Shown piece after piece: positions 20,829-31,410 of a DNA stretch of 64,000 bases. The DNA comes from Symsagittifera roscoffensis (lineage: Eukaryota; Xenacoelomorpha; Acoela; Convolutidae), in contig NC_087065.1 in NCBI RefSeq assembly GCF_963678635.1, positions 24,137,254 through 24,201,253 on the forward strand. The letters run 5' to 3'. The notes under the pieces were generated by a model. It was not told the DNA's origin, ran no database searches, and worked only from the letters and a program-made list of their open reading frames with translations. The stretch's first letter is position 1; every line of letters starts with the position of its first letter. Made by a program: the position numbers and the translations under genes.

Positions 20829-22475
20829 CTAGTCTTCTTCTGCGTATAGTAAGGTCTCATCGTCTGCTTCGATCACCTCATTTGGATCCAGGTCCAGTGG
20901 TGTACTTGTTCCTTCCTCTACGATTTCGTTTCCATCGTTCTTCTCCCTGGTGCCCTTCTCGTTGACCTCACAAGCAGGGTCCATCATTAGATAATCCCCT
21001 TCTTCCATGTCTGCTGGTATACACCAGTCTTCTGTCGATGGGTTGTGTGGCTTAATGTTCTCGTAGTGGGCGGCTCGGCCCGTACTCAGTCTATAAGAGC
21101 GTCCCTCCTGGTGCACTTCCGTAATCATGAAGGGTCCCCTCCACTTCTTTAGGAGCTTTTTCGTTCCTTCCGGTGGTATAAGGTTCTGAAATACCCATAC
21201 GTAATCTCCTACCGAGTAAGTTTTTGCACCAGTTGCTTTCTTGTCGAATTTCGTCCTCTGCCTTGCCTGTGCTTGCTGAGTATTTCGTCTACACAAGTCG
21301 TTCAACTCTTGCTGACGTCTGATCACATCCCTCACGTAGACCTGTGGAGACGTTTTCTTTCCCTCATACTCTGGGTAGAAAAAGGATAAGGGTAAAGACT
21401 TCTCGTGTCCGGTAAGCATCATGTGTGGACTAACTCCAGTGGTGGAGTGTTGCGTGCTATTATAGGCTCCCATCACCTGTGGAAGGTATCTGTCCCAATC
21501 GGTCATGTACCTGGAACAATATACCCTCAGCATCGACACTAACGTTCTATTCTGCCTTTCCACTAAGCCATTCGTCTGGGGATGGTATGTCGTGGAGTGA
21601 GCTTGAGCAACCTGTGAGCGTCTCATAAGCTCTTTCGTGAGCTCTCCTGCGAAAGCTGTTTCGTTATCCGATTGAAACATCATCGGACAACCATGTCTCG
21701 CTATCCACGTTTTGATCAGGTGATCGCACGTCTCTTCCGCTGATGCAGTTATGCAGGGCACGGCCTCTGCATACTTCGTGAAGTGATCTATGATGACCAA
21801 GACTTGATTATAACCACTAATTGTCATGCATATCATTTGGTGATCTATCTGCACCACCTCGTTGAATTCAGACGACTCGATCGATTGTAAGGGAAATCGC
21901 ATTTTTCTTGGATCCTTGACCTGTTGGCATAATAGACATGCTGTTACCCTTTTCTCACATGCCTTTTTCGTTCCAGGCCACTCAAAGCGCTTCAGGATCC
22001 TCTGATATACTTTGTCGATCCCCTGATGGCCCATCTGATCATGCGACCTGAGTAAGAGTTCTGTCTGATTGAGTTGCTGCAAACCTATCGCGTTATTCTT
22101 GTATAGGACTTTGTCTTCATCTCTTCTCTTGCAAGCCACAATCCCGTCCTTGTTCAAGTATAACCTTCCCTCTTTCTGCTTAAAATACTGTCTCAGAATG
22201 AGGTAACTGTCTTCCTCGAGGTCTCCTTTGTCCGGAGAACCATTTGCCGTCCACCTTTTCAGGTTGCTTGTCATGCGGTCATTTCTCTGCGCTCTTAGTA
22301 GATCCGAGAATCTGTATCTCGCCTTCAAGTACGTCTTCGTGATCCTCATCTGACTATTCATCTCATTGGGCTGATGCGCATCTTCTTCCATCTTAACGCA
22401 CCAAATCTTCGCCAACGGCTGTGTTTCTTGTTTGAACGGCTGCAGATCAGTCCTGACTACCTCTTTTTGTGGCAA
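20829..22475 (-). CDS. Ty3/gypsy-type integrase of nested element (548 aa, intact)
   Basis: Catalyses strand transfer of element DNA into the host genome. It shows all three integrase parts: an HHCC zinc domain (H145, H150, C180, C183), a DDE core (D211 in VQIDHQM, D270 in MMFQSDNETAF, E306 in NGLVERQNR, a perfect D-D-35-E), and a GPF-type module (WRGPFMITEV) with an acidic C-terminal tail of about 80 residues. D-N-E replaces the usual D-N-G after the second Asp. The frame opens at a TTG, not an ATG, as expected for a piece of a Pol polyprotein. RNase H and RT upstream are missing. Upstream it abuts an inverted gag fragment. It is the best-preserved gene in the window. Confidence 0.92.
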   Translation of the reverse strand: MPQKEVVRTDLQPFKQETQPLAKIWCVKMEEDAHQPNEMNSQMRITKTYLKARYRFSDLLRAQRNDRMTSNLKRWTANGSPDKGDLEEDSYLILRQYFKQKEGRLYLNKDGIVACKRRDEDKVLYKNNAIGLQQLNQTELLLRSHDQMGHQGIDKVYQRILKRFEWPGTKKACEKRVTACLLCQQVKDPRKMRFPLQSIESSEFNEVVQIDHQMICMTISGYNQVLVIIDHFTKYAEAVPCITASAEETCDHLIKTWIARHGCPMMFQSDNETAFAGELTKELMRRSQVAQAHSTTYHPQTNGLVERQNRTLVSMLRVYCSRYMTDWDRYLPQVMGAYNSTQHSTTGVSPHMMLTGHEKSLPLSFFYPEYEGKKTSPQVYVRDVIRRQQELNDLCRRNTQQAQARQRTKFDKKATGAKTYSVGDYVWVFQNLIPPEGTKKLLKKWRGPFMITEVHQEGRSYRLSTGRAAHYENIKPHNPSTEDWCIPADMEEGDYLMMDPACEVNEKGTREKNDGNEIVEEGTSTPLDLDPNEVIEADDETLLYAEED

Positions 22476-22501
22476 CTAGAAGATCTCCCACAGAGAACTC
22501 G

Positions 22502-23245
22502 ATGATGGCAAGCGTGACGGAGAAACAGGCAACGGACTGGAACAAGGACAAATTTGGTATGGTGAGAACGATAAGCAAAGACACAAACACACCAGGCCAG
22601 TCAAGAGATTTTGTGAGTATGACAAATTCGGAGATGCGAACTGGGCGAAATAGAAATACAGGGCTAAATAACGCAACGGCGGATCCGGAGATGGATAATG
22701 AAATGACGTCGAGTCAGAGAACCAAAGCCCGAATCTCGACCAGCACAAAGCTACCTGGGATCGACAGGGTGACACTGCCACTGGTGACACCACTGGTTGA
22801 AAACGGAGCATCACTTGAAGAAGCCTTGAACAACATAGTGGGCAGTATAGGTGAGCAAAATTAACAGATTTCCATCAAAATGAGTGAACTGGAGAGAGCA
22901 GTCCACGTCGAAAGAGAAAGTCTGCTGGAAGAAATAAACCGAAACAGACAAGAAGCTGGTGGAAGCGAAAAACGCTTGAAGGAAAGAACAGATGAACACT
23001 TGGCGAAGAACTTGTCGAGGTTGACAAGGGAAGCAGAACAAAGAGAGTTACAATTAAGAGAAGATATGGAAAAGTTAAGAACGCAACAAGAGCAGACTCT
23101 TGGGACTCTTGACACAAAGGCAGATGCGATGATGGAGAGGCGAACTCAGGCTATCATGGACAGGTTGGACGGGCTACTAGGTAGCAGGAGTGGACCAAGA
23201 GAAGGCGAACCGAATTTGGGAGGTCACAACAGGGAACCGAACGTT
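22502..23245 (+). pseudogene. gag: Gag N-terminal fragment of nested element, inverted
   Basis: Starts at ATGATG (22,502) after a leader-like AGAAGATCTCCCACAG. It reads 119 codons to a TAA at 22,862, then continues in another frame from 22,880 with SELERAVHVERESLLEEI and a long charged coiled-coil (to about residue 90) ending RDGLLGSRSG-like and NREPNVN near 23,245. This resembles the N-terminal coiled-coil part of Ty3-type Gag. No capsid or zinc knuckle follows. It runs opposite to the integrase, head to head, within 30 nt. Flipping 22,476-23,245 would restore a leader-gag-integrase order. Confidence 0.6.
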
Positions 23246-23427
23246 AATTTAGCGCTTTTTTCCGTTTTGCGTTTCAAAAAATATCGTAATGTCAAAAATC
23301 GCGATTTGTGGGGGGATCAAAATATCGCTATTTTGACCCTAAAAACCGGTCTGCTTTCTGTGTTGATCACTGAAAAACGATATAGGAGTAATAATATTAG
23401 TAATACTATACCCCTCCAGGTTTGTTC

Positions 23428-23460
23428 AATATCCGAATTAAAGTGCTTAACTCGGATATT
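23428..23460. other. Hairpin in nested-element leader
   Basis: AATATCCGAATTAA at 23,428-23,441 pairs with TTAACTCGGATATT at 23,447-23,460 (13 of 14 positions), leaving a 5-nt loop AGTGC. In the leader of a retroelement it might act in packaging or transcription; that is inference. Confidence 0.6.
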
Positions 23461-24183
23461 CGCAGTTCGGTGAAGGGTCACACTGTCGAGCCCCCCACAG
23501 ATTACTATCTTACTTTTCGTACCAAAAGGATACAAAACTTGTTAACGATACCCAACAGTCGATTGTTGTTGTCGTTGAGCCCCTTCTTGTTGCTCCTTGT
23601 ACTGCTTGCCGGATCAGACTCTTCCCAAGACCCTTCCGGATTGAGCGCAAATCAGCAGACCCTTCCGGTTTGAGCTCAATTTAGCATTAACGTGCTCAAA
23701 TACTCAAATAACCCTACAGTACAAGCCTCACAAACGGGCCACAAAATTGATCGTAACGATCCTGACTGATATAAATGCCTGTAACAACAATATATCTGTA
23801 ACAACAATATATCTTGTCTGGGGGGATGATTTCTACTGATTTTATACTTTTTTACTTTTTTTTTTGGTTTTTTCGGTTATTTTTTATGTTTTTTTTTCTT
23901 GGGTACTATACTACTTTTTGTTTGGTTTCTCAATATCTTTAAGTGTTTTTGGTCACAGACCTCTCAGGGAACGACGGGACCGCGAATCCCTCCACCCTTC
24001 CTGGTTCGTGAATTTTTGGTCTTAACTAGGTTAAAAAGCTATTCACGGTAATCCGGAAGGCCTCCGCGTTCCGAACTACCCTTCCGCCCCGGCGGTTTTG
24101 GCCTATTAAGGGCGTTAATGTGAGCATCCGCTCGGCGCGGAGTGCTCGTTAACGGTTCTGCCGGTCATGATGTTAAAAAAGAA

Positions 24184-24201
24184 TAACACCCAGGAGCGCC
24201 A
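24184..24201 (-). promoter_or_regulatory. Candidate tRNA primer-binding site
   Basis: On the minus strand the sequence TGGCGCTCCTGGGTGTTA begins 12 nt inside the upstream LTR border. TGG is the complement of the tRNA CCA end, and the following bases would pair with a tRNA acceptor stem. The offset of 12 nt is longer than usual. The tRNA was not identified. The location supports minus-strand orientation of the element. Confidence 0.45.
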
Positions 24202-24213
24202 TAAAAACATCTA

Positions 24214-25093
24214 TGTAACATTCGCCCGGAAGTACATATCGACGGAAAATAAAGCTAGGTCCTAAGACGACTGGCCAACGTCTAAACAGGGCTTTACATG
24301 CTTTTTACCGTCTCTACCAAAACCAGTTCTTTTGGTGGTCTTTCTAACATCGGGTCGACAAAAACGTTACTGCTTTCGGCTTCGACCAGAACGCTCAAAT
24401 TAACTTAATTACATGCAGAATTAGTCAGCTCATGGCTGGTCTCAGTATCCCCAGACCACGAGATCACTCCTAAAATCAGGGCTACTACTATTTTTTGAAT
24501 TATTATTGTTTTTGTTCAGTAGATAAAAATCATCATCTCCATCGAAGATGGATCAAATCTTCCCCCCAACTCCTAGCTTCTCATCCTTGCAAAATGAATT
24601 CAGATGTTACTTAAATTCAACTCAAGACATAATCGGGAAGCTAAAAGTCTATATAAAAGAGTTTCAGTTCAACTGCCGAGACCCCTCCGGATTCCTGAGA
24701 CCCCGTCCTTATCTTCCTTCCGGAAGGCTGTCTTCTACCCTTCACCGTTGTAGCGACACAATAGTTGCAACTCGGAGCGGTCTCTGCTAAGTTTGCAATT
24801 CGTTGTTGTTTTTCAATCACAATTCTCGTAGTTATTGCTATCGCAACTATTGTTGTTCTGATTTTATTCTGGTTTTTTCTCCAAAATGACTGTTTTTGAC
24901 GCTTCTCAGAATTATTACGTCATCACTTCGAATTTTTAAAATTTCGAAATACCAAAATATCCTGACCTTCACCGTTTGACTAATCGTCCCAATAACGTTG
25001 TTAATCTCTTAAAACCGTCAATACGAAAGGTTAGCTGCTAAAACTTCGAATCCATCAAATCTGCAGTACTGTCCATTCTGGTCGAATGTCACA
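24214..25093 (-). repeat. 5' LTR of nested element (880 bp)
   Basis: Direct copy of 8,703-9,580, from TGTAACATTCGCCCGG to CGAATGTCACA. With genes on the minus strand it is the promoter-bearing LTR. The right border is followed by AAAGTAAATAG, which resumes the RT gene of the outer element. Confidence 0.9.
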
Positions 25094-25620
25094 AAAGTAA
25101 ATAGACTGCTTGACATTTTAGAACAATATGAAATCATATCCCCGGTAAAAAAAAAAGAAGAACAACCAAAAGGTACTACTTTTATTAACCCAGTTATCAT
25201 CCTAGCTAAAAGAGAATCATTAAAAATAGTTCTAGAAGCTAGATACCTCAATTCACTAATTGATGAATCTAAATGCAATTGGCCTATTGAACCCATTCAA
25301 GTAATTCTAACAAAGATAAACGGTCAAAATTTCACAACCGCAGATATGAATACTGCATACAATCAAATGCCATTAGATGAACAATCACGACGATTAACAA
25401 AATTCGTTATTGGAAATCAACAATACGAATTCATTAGACTATTCTATGGATTATCCATAGGACCAGCAGCTTTTTAAGCTTTTATGATTAAAATTTTTAT
25501 ACCACTTATACTCAAGAAAAATGCAATCACATATTTAGGCGATGTTTTCATGCAATCACAAACTAAAGAAGAAATGTTTACAGTTTTAAAACAGTATCAT
25601 AAAATACTTCAGAACGAAAA
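25094..25620 (+). pseudogene. pol: RT palm of copy A, resumed after nested insertion (YLDD changed to YLGD)
   Basis: Continues the RT cut at 8,702: LLDILEQYEII, PIEPIQVILTKING, motif A FTTADMNTAYNQMPL, and motif B LSIGPAAF, then a TAA at 25,476-25,478. Motif C reads Y-L-G-D at 25,532-25,543 (GGC for GAC), so a catalytic Asp is lost. The region up to about 25,640 leads into the thumb (KILQNENLKAAPDK). Dead copy. Confidence 0.8.
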
Positions 25621-26584
25621 TCTGAAGGCAGCTCCCGATAAATGACACTTCTTTCTAACACGCGTTAAAATTTTAGGACATAATATAGAACGAGAAACTA
25701 TCACTCCATTAAAATCACGCATTGATGCCATTCAAAAACTTCAGCCACCTACAAATAAAAGAAAATCCAAGAATTCCTTGAAATGTTAAATTTTTTAAGT
25801 AAATATGTTTACAAAATGCAATTATACTTAAGACCCTTCTATAATATCCTCAGACAACAAAATAATTTTGAATGGACCACTGAACATCAAACACGATTTG
25901 AAGAAGTTAAAAAAAACTTTTAACTGAACAAATTTCAAATACAATTCCAGATCCAAATCAACCATTCTATGCAATTTGCGATGCTTCAAATTTTGGCATC
26001 GGCGCAGCGTTGCTACAATCCGATAGTGGAACAAATAAAATACTCAAAAACGAAAACATGAAAGCAGCCCCGGACAAATCACTTTTTTCCTAACACGCGT
26101 AAAATTTCTTGGAGACATTATTGAAACAAACACTATAACTCCATTAAATTCATGGATAGACGCAATTCAAAAACTCCAACCTACAAATAAAAACAAAATC
26201 CAAGAATTCCTTGGAATGTTAAATTTCTTAAATAAATATGTATACAAAATGCAATTATACTTAAGGGTTTTCTATAACATCCTTAGACAACAAAATAACT
26301 TTGAATGGACAACAGAACATCAAACACAATTTGATGAAATCAAAAAATTTTTAACAGAACAAATATCAAATACAATCCCAGATCCAAATCAACCATTTTA
26401 CGCAAGGTGCGATGTTTCAAATTTTGGCATTGGCGCAGCATTACTACAATCACACAATGAAACAAATAAAATAAATCTTATATCAGCAAATTCTCGCTTA
26501 TTTACACAAGCTGTACTAGGATTTTCTACCCTTATGAGAGAATGCACAGCCATAATATATACACTTACAGATGTGAATTTCTGA
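25604..26584 (+). pseudogene. pol: RT thumb and RNase H start, internally duplicated (first unit)
   Basis: Thumb and RNase H N-terminus appear twice. The first is at 25,604-26,037 (LKAAPDK to CDASNFGIGAALLQSDSGTNK). The second begins at about 26,040 and is open at 26,216-26,584 (FLNKYVYKMQLYLRVFYNIL to MRECTAIIYTLTD). CDASNFGIGAALLQ carries the first RNase H Asp, though it is CDVSNF in the second copy. The duplication junction is inside AACGAAAACATGAAAGCAGC. Stops and frameshifts (25,649 TGA, about 25,920, about 26,088) inactivate it. Confidence 0.8.
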
Positions 26585-27480
26585 TACTTGGATAAAAAAA
26601 AATCCGACAGTTTTCTTTACAGATCACAAACCAATTATATTTCTTTTTACACAAAAATCAAATCCAAACCTTAGAGTTTACAGATTTCAATTAAATCTAA
26701 TGAAATTCGCAAACCTACATATATCTTGGATGGCAGGAAATAACATTGCCTTACCAGATACACTAAGTAGAAATACACCACCTGAACTACTTACACGAAA
26801 AACTACAATTGGAATACCACAAAATATTAATTTTTTTGCAAAAAATTGAAAGAACACCACGATTTGAATGTAAATATGCAGTAAAAACTGATATAGACCA
26901 ATCACAAATAAACAAATTGCAACATTTTTCATTGTCAAAATAATCATTATGAAGTTGATTTATTAAGTACATCCACAATTAAACCAATCCCATGTTCACA
27001 TTGGATAAAGAATAATACCCAACAAAAGCAAATTAAACAAGAACCACACAAAAAAGACTTTTTTCCATTAATAGAAAAAGAAAAAATAACTGAAATCATA
27101 AATTTATCAGGAACACCAACAAATGATTTAAAATACACAATAAATCAAGTTTTTCACCTTCATGACCCACTTGATACAATTCCCCAATCAAAATTAGAAG
27201 TAGAAAATATTTTTCTACTACCAACAGAAACAATTACAGTACAATCATTACAAAAATACCAAAACTTTGACCCTGTTGTTAGACAACCCAAACCATGGCG
27301 CAAATATAAAACAAAACTAGCAAAAGCTGATACAACAATTTTAGGAAATAAAACACTCCTCCGATCCTTCAGTAATTTTAATAATACTACTATAAATGAA
27401 AGGACAGATCTTTTAGAATATCAGACACTTGATTTTAAAGTACCCTGTCTTCCTTTAAGTATAATGTTGATAGCAATCAA
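26585..27480 (+). pseudogene. pol: RNase H C-terminus and RNase H-integrase tether (first unit)
   Basis: Contains ISWMAGNNIALPDTLSRN (about 26,723), the typical end of a Ty3 RNase H (..G..N..AD.LSR). A long poorly conserved tether follows (PLIEKEKITEIINLSG about 27,060; HDPLDTIPQSK about 27,160). Frame breaks at 26,585, 26,838 and about 26,925. Compared with the second unit there is a deletion of about 20 nt near 26,925. Confidence 0.7.
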
Positions 27481-29030
27481 CATATCACATACACAACTTA
27501 CAAAAGGACACTCAGGATCAGAAAAAAACAAACTCAAATGTTACACAAAACTTTTACTTCCCAAATGCACCAATTTGGATTAAAGCATTTTGCAACGATT
27601 GCATAATATGCCAATTAGATAAACCTTATCCCAATCAAAAACAAATAGCACATAAACAAGATTTTAAAGGACAAAGTCTATATTTCAACCAAAGAATTTC
27701 ATTTGATAGAAAAGGACCAATTTCCCCATCCTCCGAAGGAAACTCTTATATTATGGTTATTGTTGATGCATCCAAATCAAAAACAAATAGCACAAAAACA
27801 AGATTTTAAAGGACAAAGTCTATATTTTAACCATCGCATTTGATTCGATACAAAAGGACCAATTTCACCATCTTCTGAAGGAAACTCCTACATTATGGTC
27901 CTTGTTGGCGCATTCACACATTACGTAGCACTCAACCCAGTACCACACTGTAATGCTTATTACGCATATACAACATTTTACGAATATTGGATAGCTAAAT
28001 TCGGACTACCCGAAATACTAGTCATAGATAACGGCACAGAATTTATAAACAATGAAATCATCACACTATGCCACTTATATAATATCAAACATAAACCACG
28101 TACATCTCATGCACCTTGAACATATGGATTAGTCGAAGGTATGAGCTGTTCATTACAAAAATACCTTAGATGTATTATTAATGGAAATGATACACGATAG
28201 ACTGAATGGTCAGCAGATGTAAAATTATTCCCTTTATCTTATAATTCACAAATCGCAACAACTTTGGGAATGTCACAATACGAAATGGTATTTATTCAAA
28301 AAACACCAAAAACAATTATTCTTACAGCAAATGCCCACAAAAATATACAAGGTTATTGTCAACCAAATAAAGATTCAATTTGTTATAATCTACCACTACA
28401 TACACCTGATGAAGATCACTTTCATCATCCACAAATTTTAAAATTAGCTTCCGGTACATACCCCGAATGGATTTTAAATGGAGATAAAAACATATTTAAA
28501 AATCGGAACATTTGTTTTAATACCCAATTTCAAAACACAAAAAGGAATTTCTAAAGAGTTACAACCACTCCCAAAAGGACCATATCAAATAATTGATAAA
28601 CCCACTGAAGTAAAATACAAACTTACTGACTCAAATAAAAAAGAAATTGTTCAACACCGTAACAACCTGTTTCTTTTTTATCCAAAAAAAAAACGCATTT
28701 CGCGAATTAACTCAATTATATTCTTTCACAGGTTTACAAATTGTTTAGAACAATCCTTAAACAGAACGAAATCAAAACATTAATATTTAAAAAAATCAGA
28801 AAACAATTCAACCTCAAAATGCCCACCCTCAAATACTTTACACATCAGAACCAAAAAAGAAGTAAAAAATAGAAAAATGACAGAAAAAATTTTACCACAG
28901 GATCAACAACAAAAATCCGAACATAGAGAATCATCACGACTTAGAAGTCAACCACGAAAAAACTATTAAACATTCATTCCACAATCTAAAATATTAAAGA
29001 AAGTTGAGTTTCGAAAACAACTTTAATTTT
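27480..29030 (+). pseudogene. pol: Integrase of copy A, first unit (broken)
   Basis: Zinc-domain remnants (GHSGSE near 27,515; CNDC and CQLDKP near 27,590-27,620), a 130-nt partial tandem repeat at about 27,640/27,770, core (FTHYVALNPVPHCNAYYAY, IDNGTEFINNE, GLVEGM), and GPY module (KGPYQIIDKPTEVKYKL about 28,578). Stops at 28,117 and 28,198 and frameshifts at about 28,550 break it. The sequence TFYEYWIAKFGLPEI and the second Asp and Glu are kept. It ends in a Lys/Arg/Gln-rich tail. Confidence 0.85.
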
Positions 29031-29618
29031 GATTAATGTCAATATTCTTTTTAATCACTTTAAATTCTCATATTTTCTTAATAACATGCTGAAAACACAT
29101 TCGATAAATTCTAGTTCAAGTCCAGCCAATAGAATTCAATCACATTTGTCAGCTTATTGACTCTAACACAGCCTCATTAGCCGACAAATATTAATCTCCA
29201 CGCATATCTATAACTATAACTTTACGACCTCCAGGTCAAAAATAAGCAACTTGCTAAAAATTGGCAACTAAAATAAACACCACTTCATTATTACAACCCT
29301 CTTCTATCAAATAATACAAAGATCAACAATCTTTTCCCAATTCAGACCTCAAAAACCCTCCAACCAAAATGGCAAATTAGCCTAAGGCCCAAAAAACACA
29401 TGATCATTTGACCTAATGAACAAATATTTCCAAGATACCGCCAATTATCCAATAAATAAAAACAAAACTATGAAGACCTCATGAATACCATGAAATAACC
29501 CCTCAAAAATATTTGACAAAATCCAACCCACTTGTCAAAAAATCAATAAATAATCCGACCACACTTGAATTTGGCCCCAAAATTTAAAAAAGATTCGACG
29601 AAACGAATCATTTCTTAT
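29031..29618. other. Spacer after integrase, copy A
   Basis: Non-coding sequence following the Pol tail; matched by 51,895-52,490 in copy B (shared CTATAACTATAACTT-like and GACCTCCAGGTCAAAA-like blocks). The 912 bases from about 29,087 to 29,998 are absent from the second tandem unit (after 34,906). No gene seen. Confidence 0.55.
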
Positions 29619-29792
29619 ATGCTTCTTTCTATAACAGCCAATAACTTAAAAAGAACAATCTCAAACCTTTTCATAAAATTTTCTACTCTACTTAAATTTT
29701 TAATAATCTTTTTAATTGAAACTTTTGAAACCCTAATAATTCTTTTCATAATTTTTTGCAACTTTTTTTTAAATTTTCTGTTCTCTATTTGA
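29619..29792 (+). CDS. Small membrane ORF between pol and env region, copy A
   Basis: ATG at 29,619 opens a short protein with one strongly hydrophobic segment (FETLIILFIIFCNFFL). A homologue is in copy B at 51,661-51,894 (minus), sharing MLLS, KFS-LLKF-IIFL and ETL-ILFII-CN. Copy A diverges after FSI because of a frameshift; an alternative frame continues the match. The second tandem unit has lost it through a 912-bp deletion. Family unknown. The position suggests a small accessory membrane protein. The block is T-rich on the coding strand, unlike its A-rich neighbours. Confidence 0.6.
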   Translation: MLLSITANNLKRTISNLFIKFSTLLKFLIIFLIETFETLIILFIIFCNFFLNFLFSI

Positions 29793-30039
29793 AATATATC
29801 TCCAATTTTTCCAAATTATTGACCACATCCAAAGGTACAAAAACACTAAATCTATATAAATTTTTCTCACATTTTAACATCCCTAATCATGACAATGTGC
29901 AAAGGTATAAAAAAGTCAATCGTCACTTTCGCCTGAGCAACCATTCTTTTGATTCTTTTTATTGAAGAATACTACAACAAACATAAATCCTCCCTATAAA
30001 AATTGAAAACTTAAATACCTTTTCAAAATTGCTAATCAA

Positions 30040-31140
30040 CCACCACCACACCAGTTCCACCAACAACTTTCCACGAAACTCCAATAACACCTACAACTAC
30101 CCAAAATCCCCAATCATCAGCACGCATTTCTTTTCAAGACAACCCATACCCTTTTGATGAATGACACGCACGATTATCTGAACCATTAGAACCAGTTGTT
30201 TGCCAAGCACCTTTAAGCGAACCACAATACGAAGCAACAAATAATTTATATCCCAATTTACAACAAGATCTCAATCGAGTAAGACATTTTAGTCAAAAAC
30301 AAAATACACTTGAAACAAATAGACAAAATATTTATCCAAGACGAAACTGAAATTTTCAAACCCCCAGAGTTCATTTTAGTATACCTCAGTCACCAACACC
30401 AACTACCTCAGAACTTTCTACTAGTACACTACCAGAAACTCCCACACTTGCTTCACAACACAGCATTTCAAATATTTCATCAGACTATTTAGGTTCAACT
30501 CCAACATCAGAGCAAATTCGAGAAAATTTTTTTAACACCCCAGAATCCACCGATTGGACAACAAACTCATATACTCAAGGTGAACCCAACATAGTAAATG
30601 AACCAATAGATATTTCTTCTGATACAACATTATCAACCCTGCCAGAAACACTTTCACTTCCATCAACACCATCGATAAGTCAAATATCACAAACATTTTT
30701 TCCCCTAAATTTTCCAACAAATCTTGACGCCGCATACCAATAACAATCATCCACAAATACCCCCTACGATTAGATTGGAATACTTTCGTAGCAGCCCCCC
30801 TCATTATTTTAACAACATCAAGAAAGTAGTCGACTTCACAATTGGGCAACTAAGTAGATTACAATATAGACAAAATATTCACAAAGATATTCAAGAACAC
30901 AATATTCAAATACTCCAACAAAACAGTCTCAAATTAAAGTTTGAAATCACAGTAAGTCTCAACAACATTGTTCAACACCCTTTTCCCCTAAGTCCACCAA
31001 ATATAACAGCTCAATCGTTACCTCCCCTATTTATAACAACTGAATTCGTATATAAATACGACAGATATACCAAAAAGACAATTGGATATATAACCTTTTA
31101 CAACTCATATTCAGGATTATCATACACATGCATATTTTAA
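30040..31140 (+). pseudogene. ORF-P, first unit (Pro/Ser/Thr-rich protein)
   Basis: Coding-like sequence between pol and env. The first part is Pro/Thr/Ser-rich (PRRN-, FQTPRVHFSIPQSP, SSDYLGSTPTSEQIREN). The second part is more ordered (SRLQYRQNIHKDIQEHNIQILQQN and YDRYTKKTIGYITFYN, in the frame 30,724-31,140). Copy B holds the same at 50,315-51,460. A frame change near 30,720 breaks it. Its stop overlaps the env ATG (31,128) by 13 nt. Unrecognised; position and composition might suit a second structural or glycoprotein-associated protein. Confidence 0.55.
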
Positions 31141-31410
31141 AGATCTTTACATTTCAACACCTTCTTTTTCTAATTTTTTCAGAACAAAACACAAATCACG
31201 ACGATTAACAAAATTCGTTATTGGAAATCAACAATACGAATTCATTAGACTATTCTATGCATTATCCATAGGACCAGCAGCTTTTTAAGCTTTTATGATT
31301 AAAATTTTTAGACCACTTATACTCAAGAAAAATGCAATCACATATTTAGGCGATGTTTTCATGCAATCACAAACTAAAGAAGAAATGTTTACAGTTTTAA
31401 AACAGTATCA

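Larger units (their letters stand above)
23246..24213 (-). other. Leader region of nested element
   Basis: About 970 bases between the gag fragment and the upstream LTR (minus sense). No gene. It contains a hairpin (23,428-23,460), a 17-nt direct repeat of CTGTAACAACAATATAT (about 23,780-23,815), T-rich tracts (about 23,848-23,935) and a GC-rich patch (24,040-24,170). A primer-binding-site candidate sits close to the LTR. Confidence 0.5.
8703..25093 (-). mobile_element. Nested 16.4 kb LTR retrotransposon with macro and SGNH domains
   Basis: Bounded by two directly repeated LTRs that begin TGTAAC and end (A/G)TCACA on the + strand. It interrupts the RT gene of copy A. Three identical bases (AAA at 8,700-8,702 and 25,094-25,096) flank it; the original duplication may have been 4-5 bp and partly mutated. 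Genes read on the minus strand: integrase, macro-like segment and a giant broken ORF. A gag fragment lies on the + strand. Protease, RT and RNase H are absent, so this copy cannot move alone. The LTRs are clearly similar but have scattered differences, so the insertion is not brand new. Base composition is far less AT-rich than the host element. Confidence 0.9.
25384..31194 (+). repeat. Tandem duplication 3, first unit (5.8 kb)
   Basis: From AATCACGACGATTAAC in RT to the codons after the env signal peptide. The same sequence starts again at 31,195 with offset 5,811 (5,820 further on). The junction CACAAATCACGACG shows 4 nt of shared sequence (AATC). It includes RT, RNase H, integrase, the small membrane ORF and ORF-P. 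Confidence 0.93.

Noticed and set aside
22476..23117. Minus-strand frames across the gag fragment (for example 22,476-22,814)
   Set aside because: Low-complexity Ser/Pro/Phe shadows of the coiled-coil coding sequence on the + strand.
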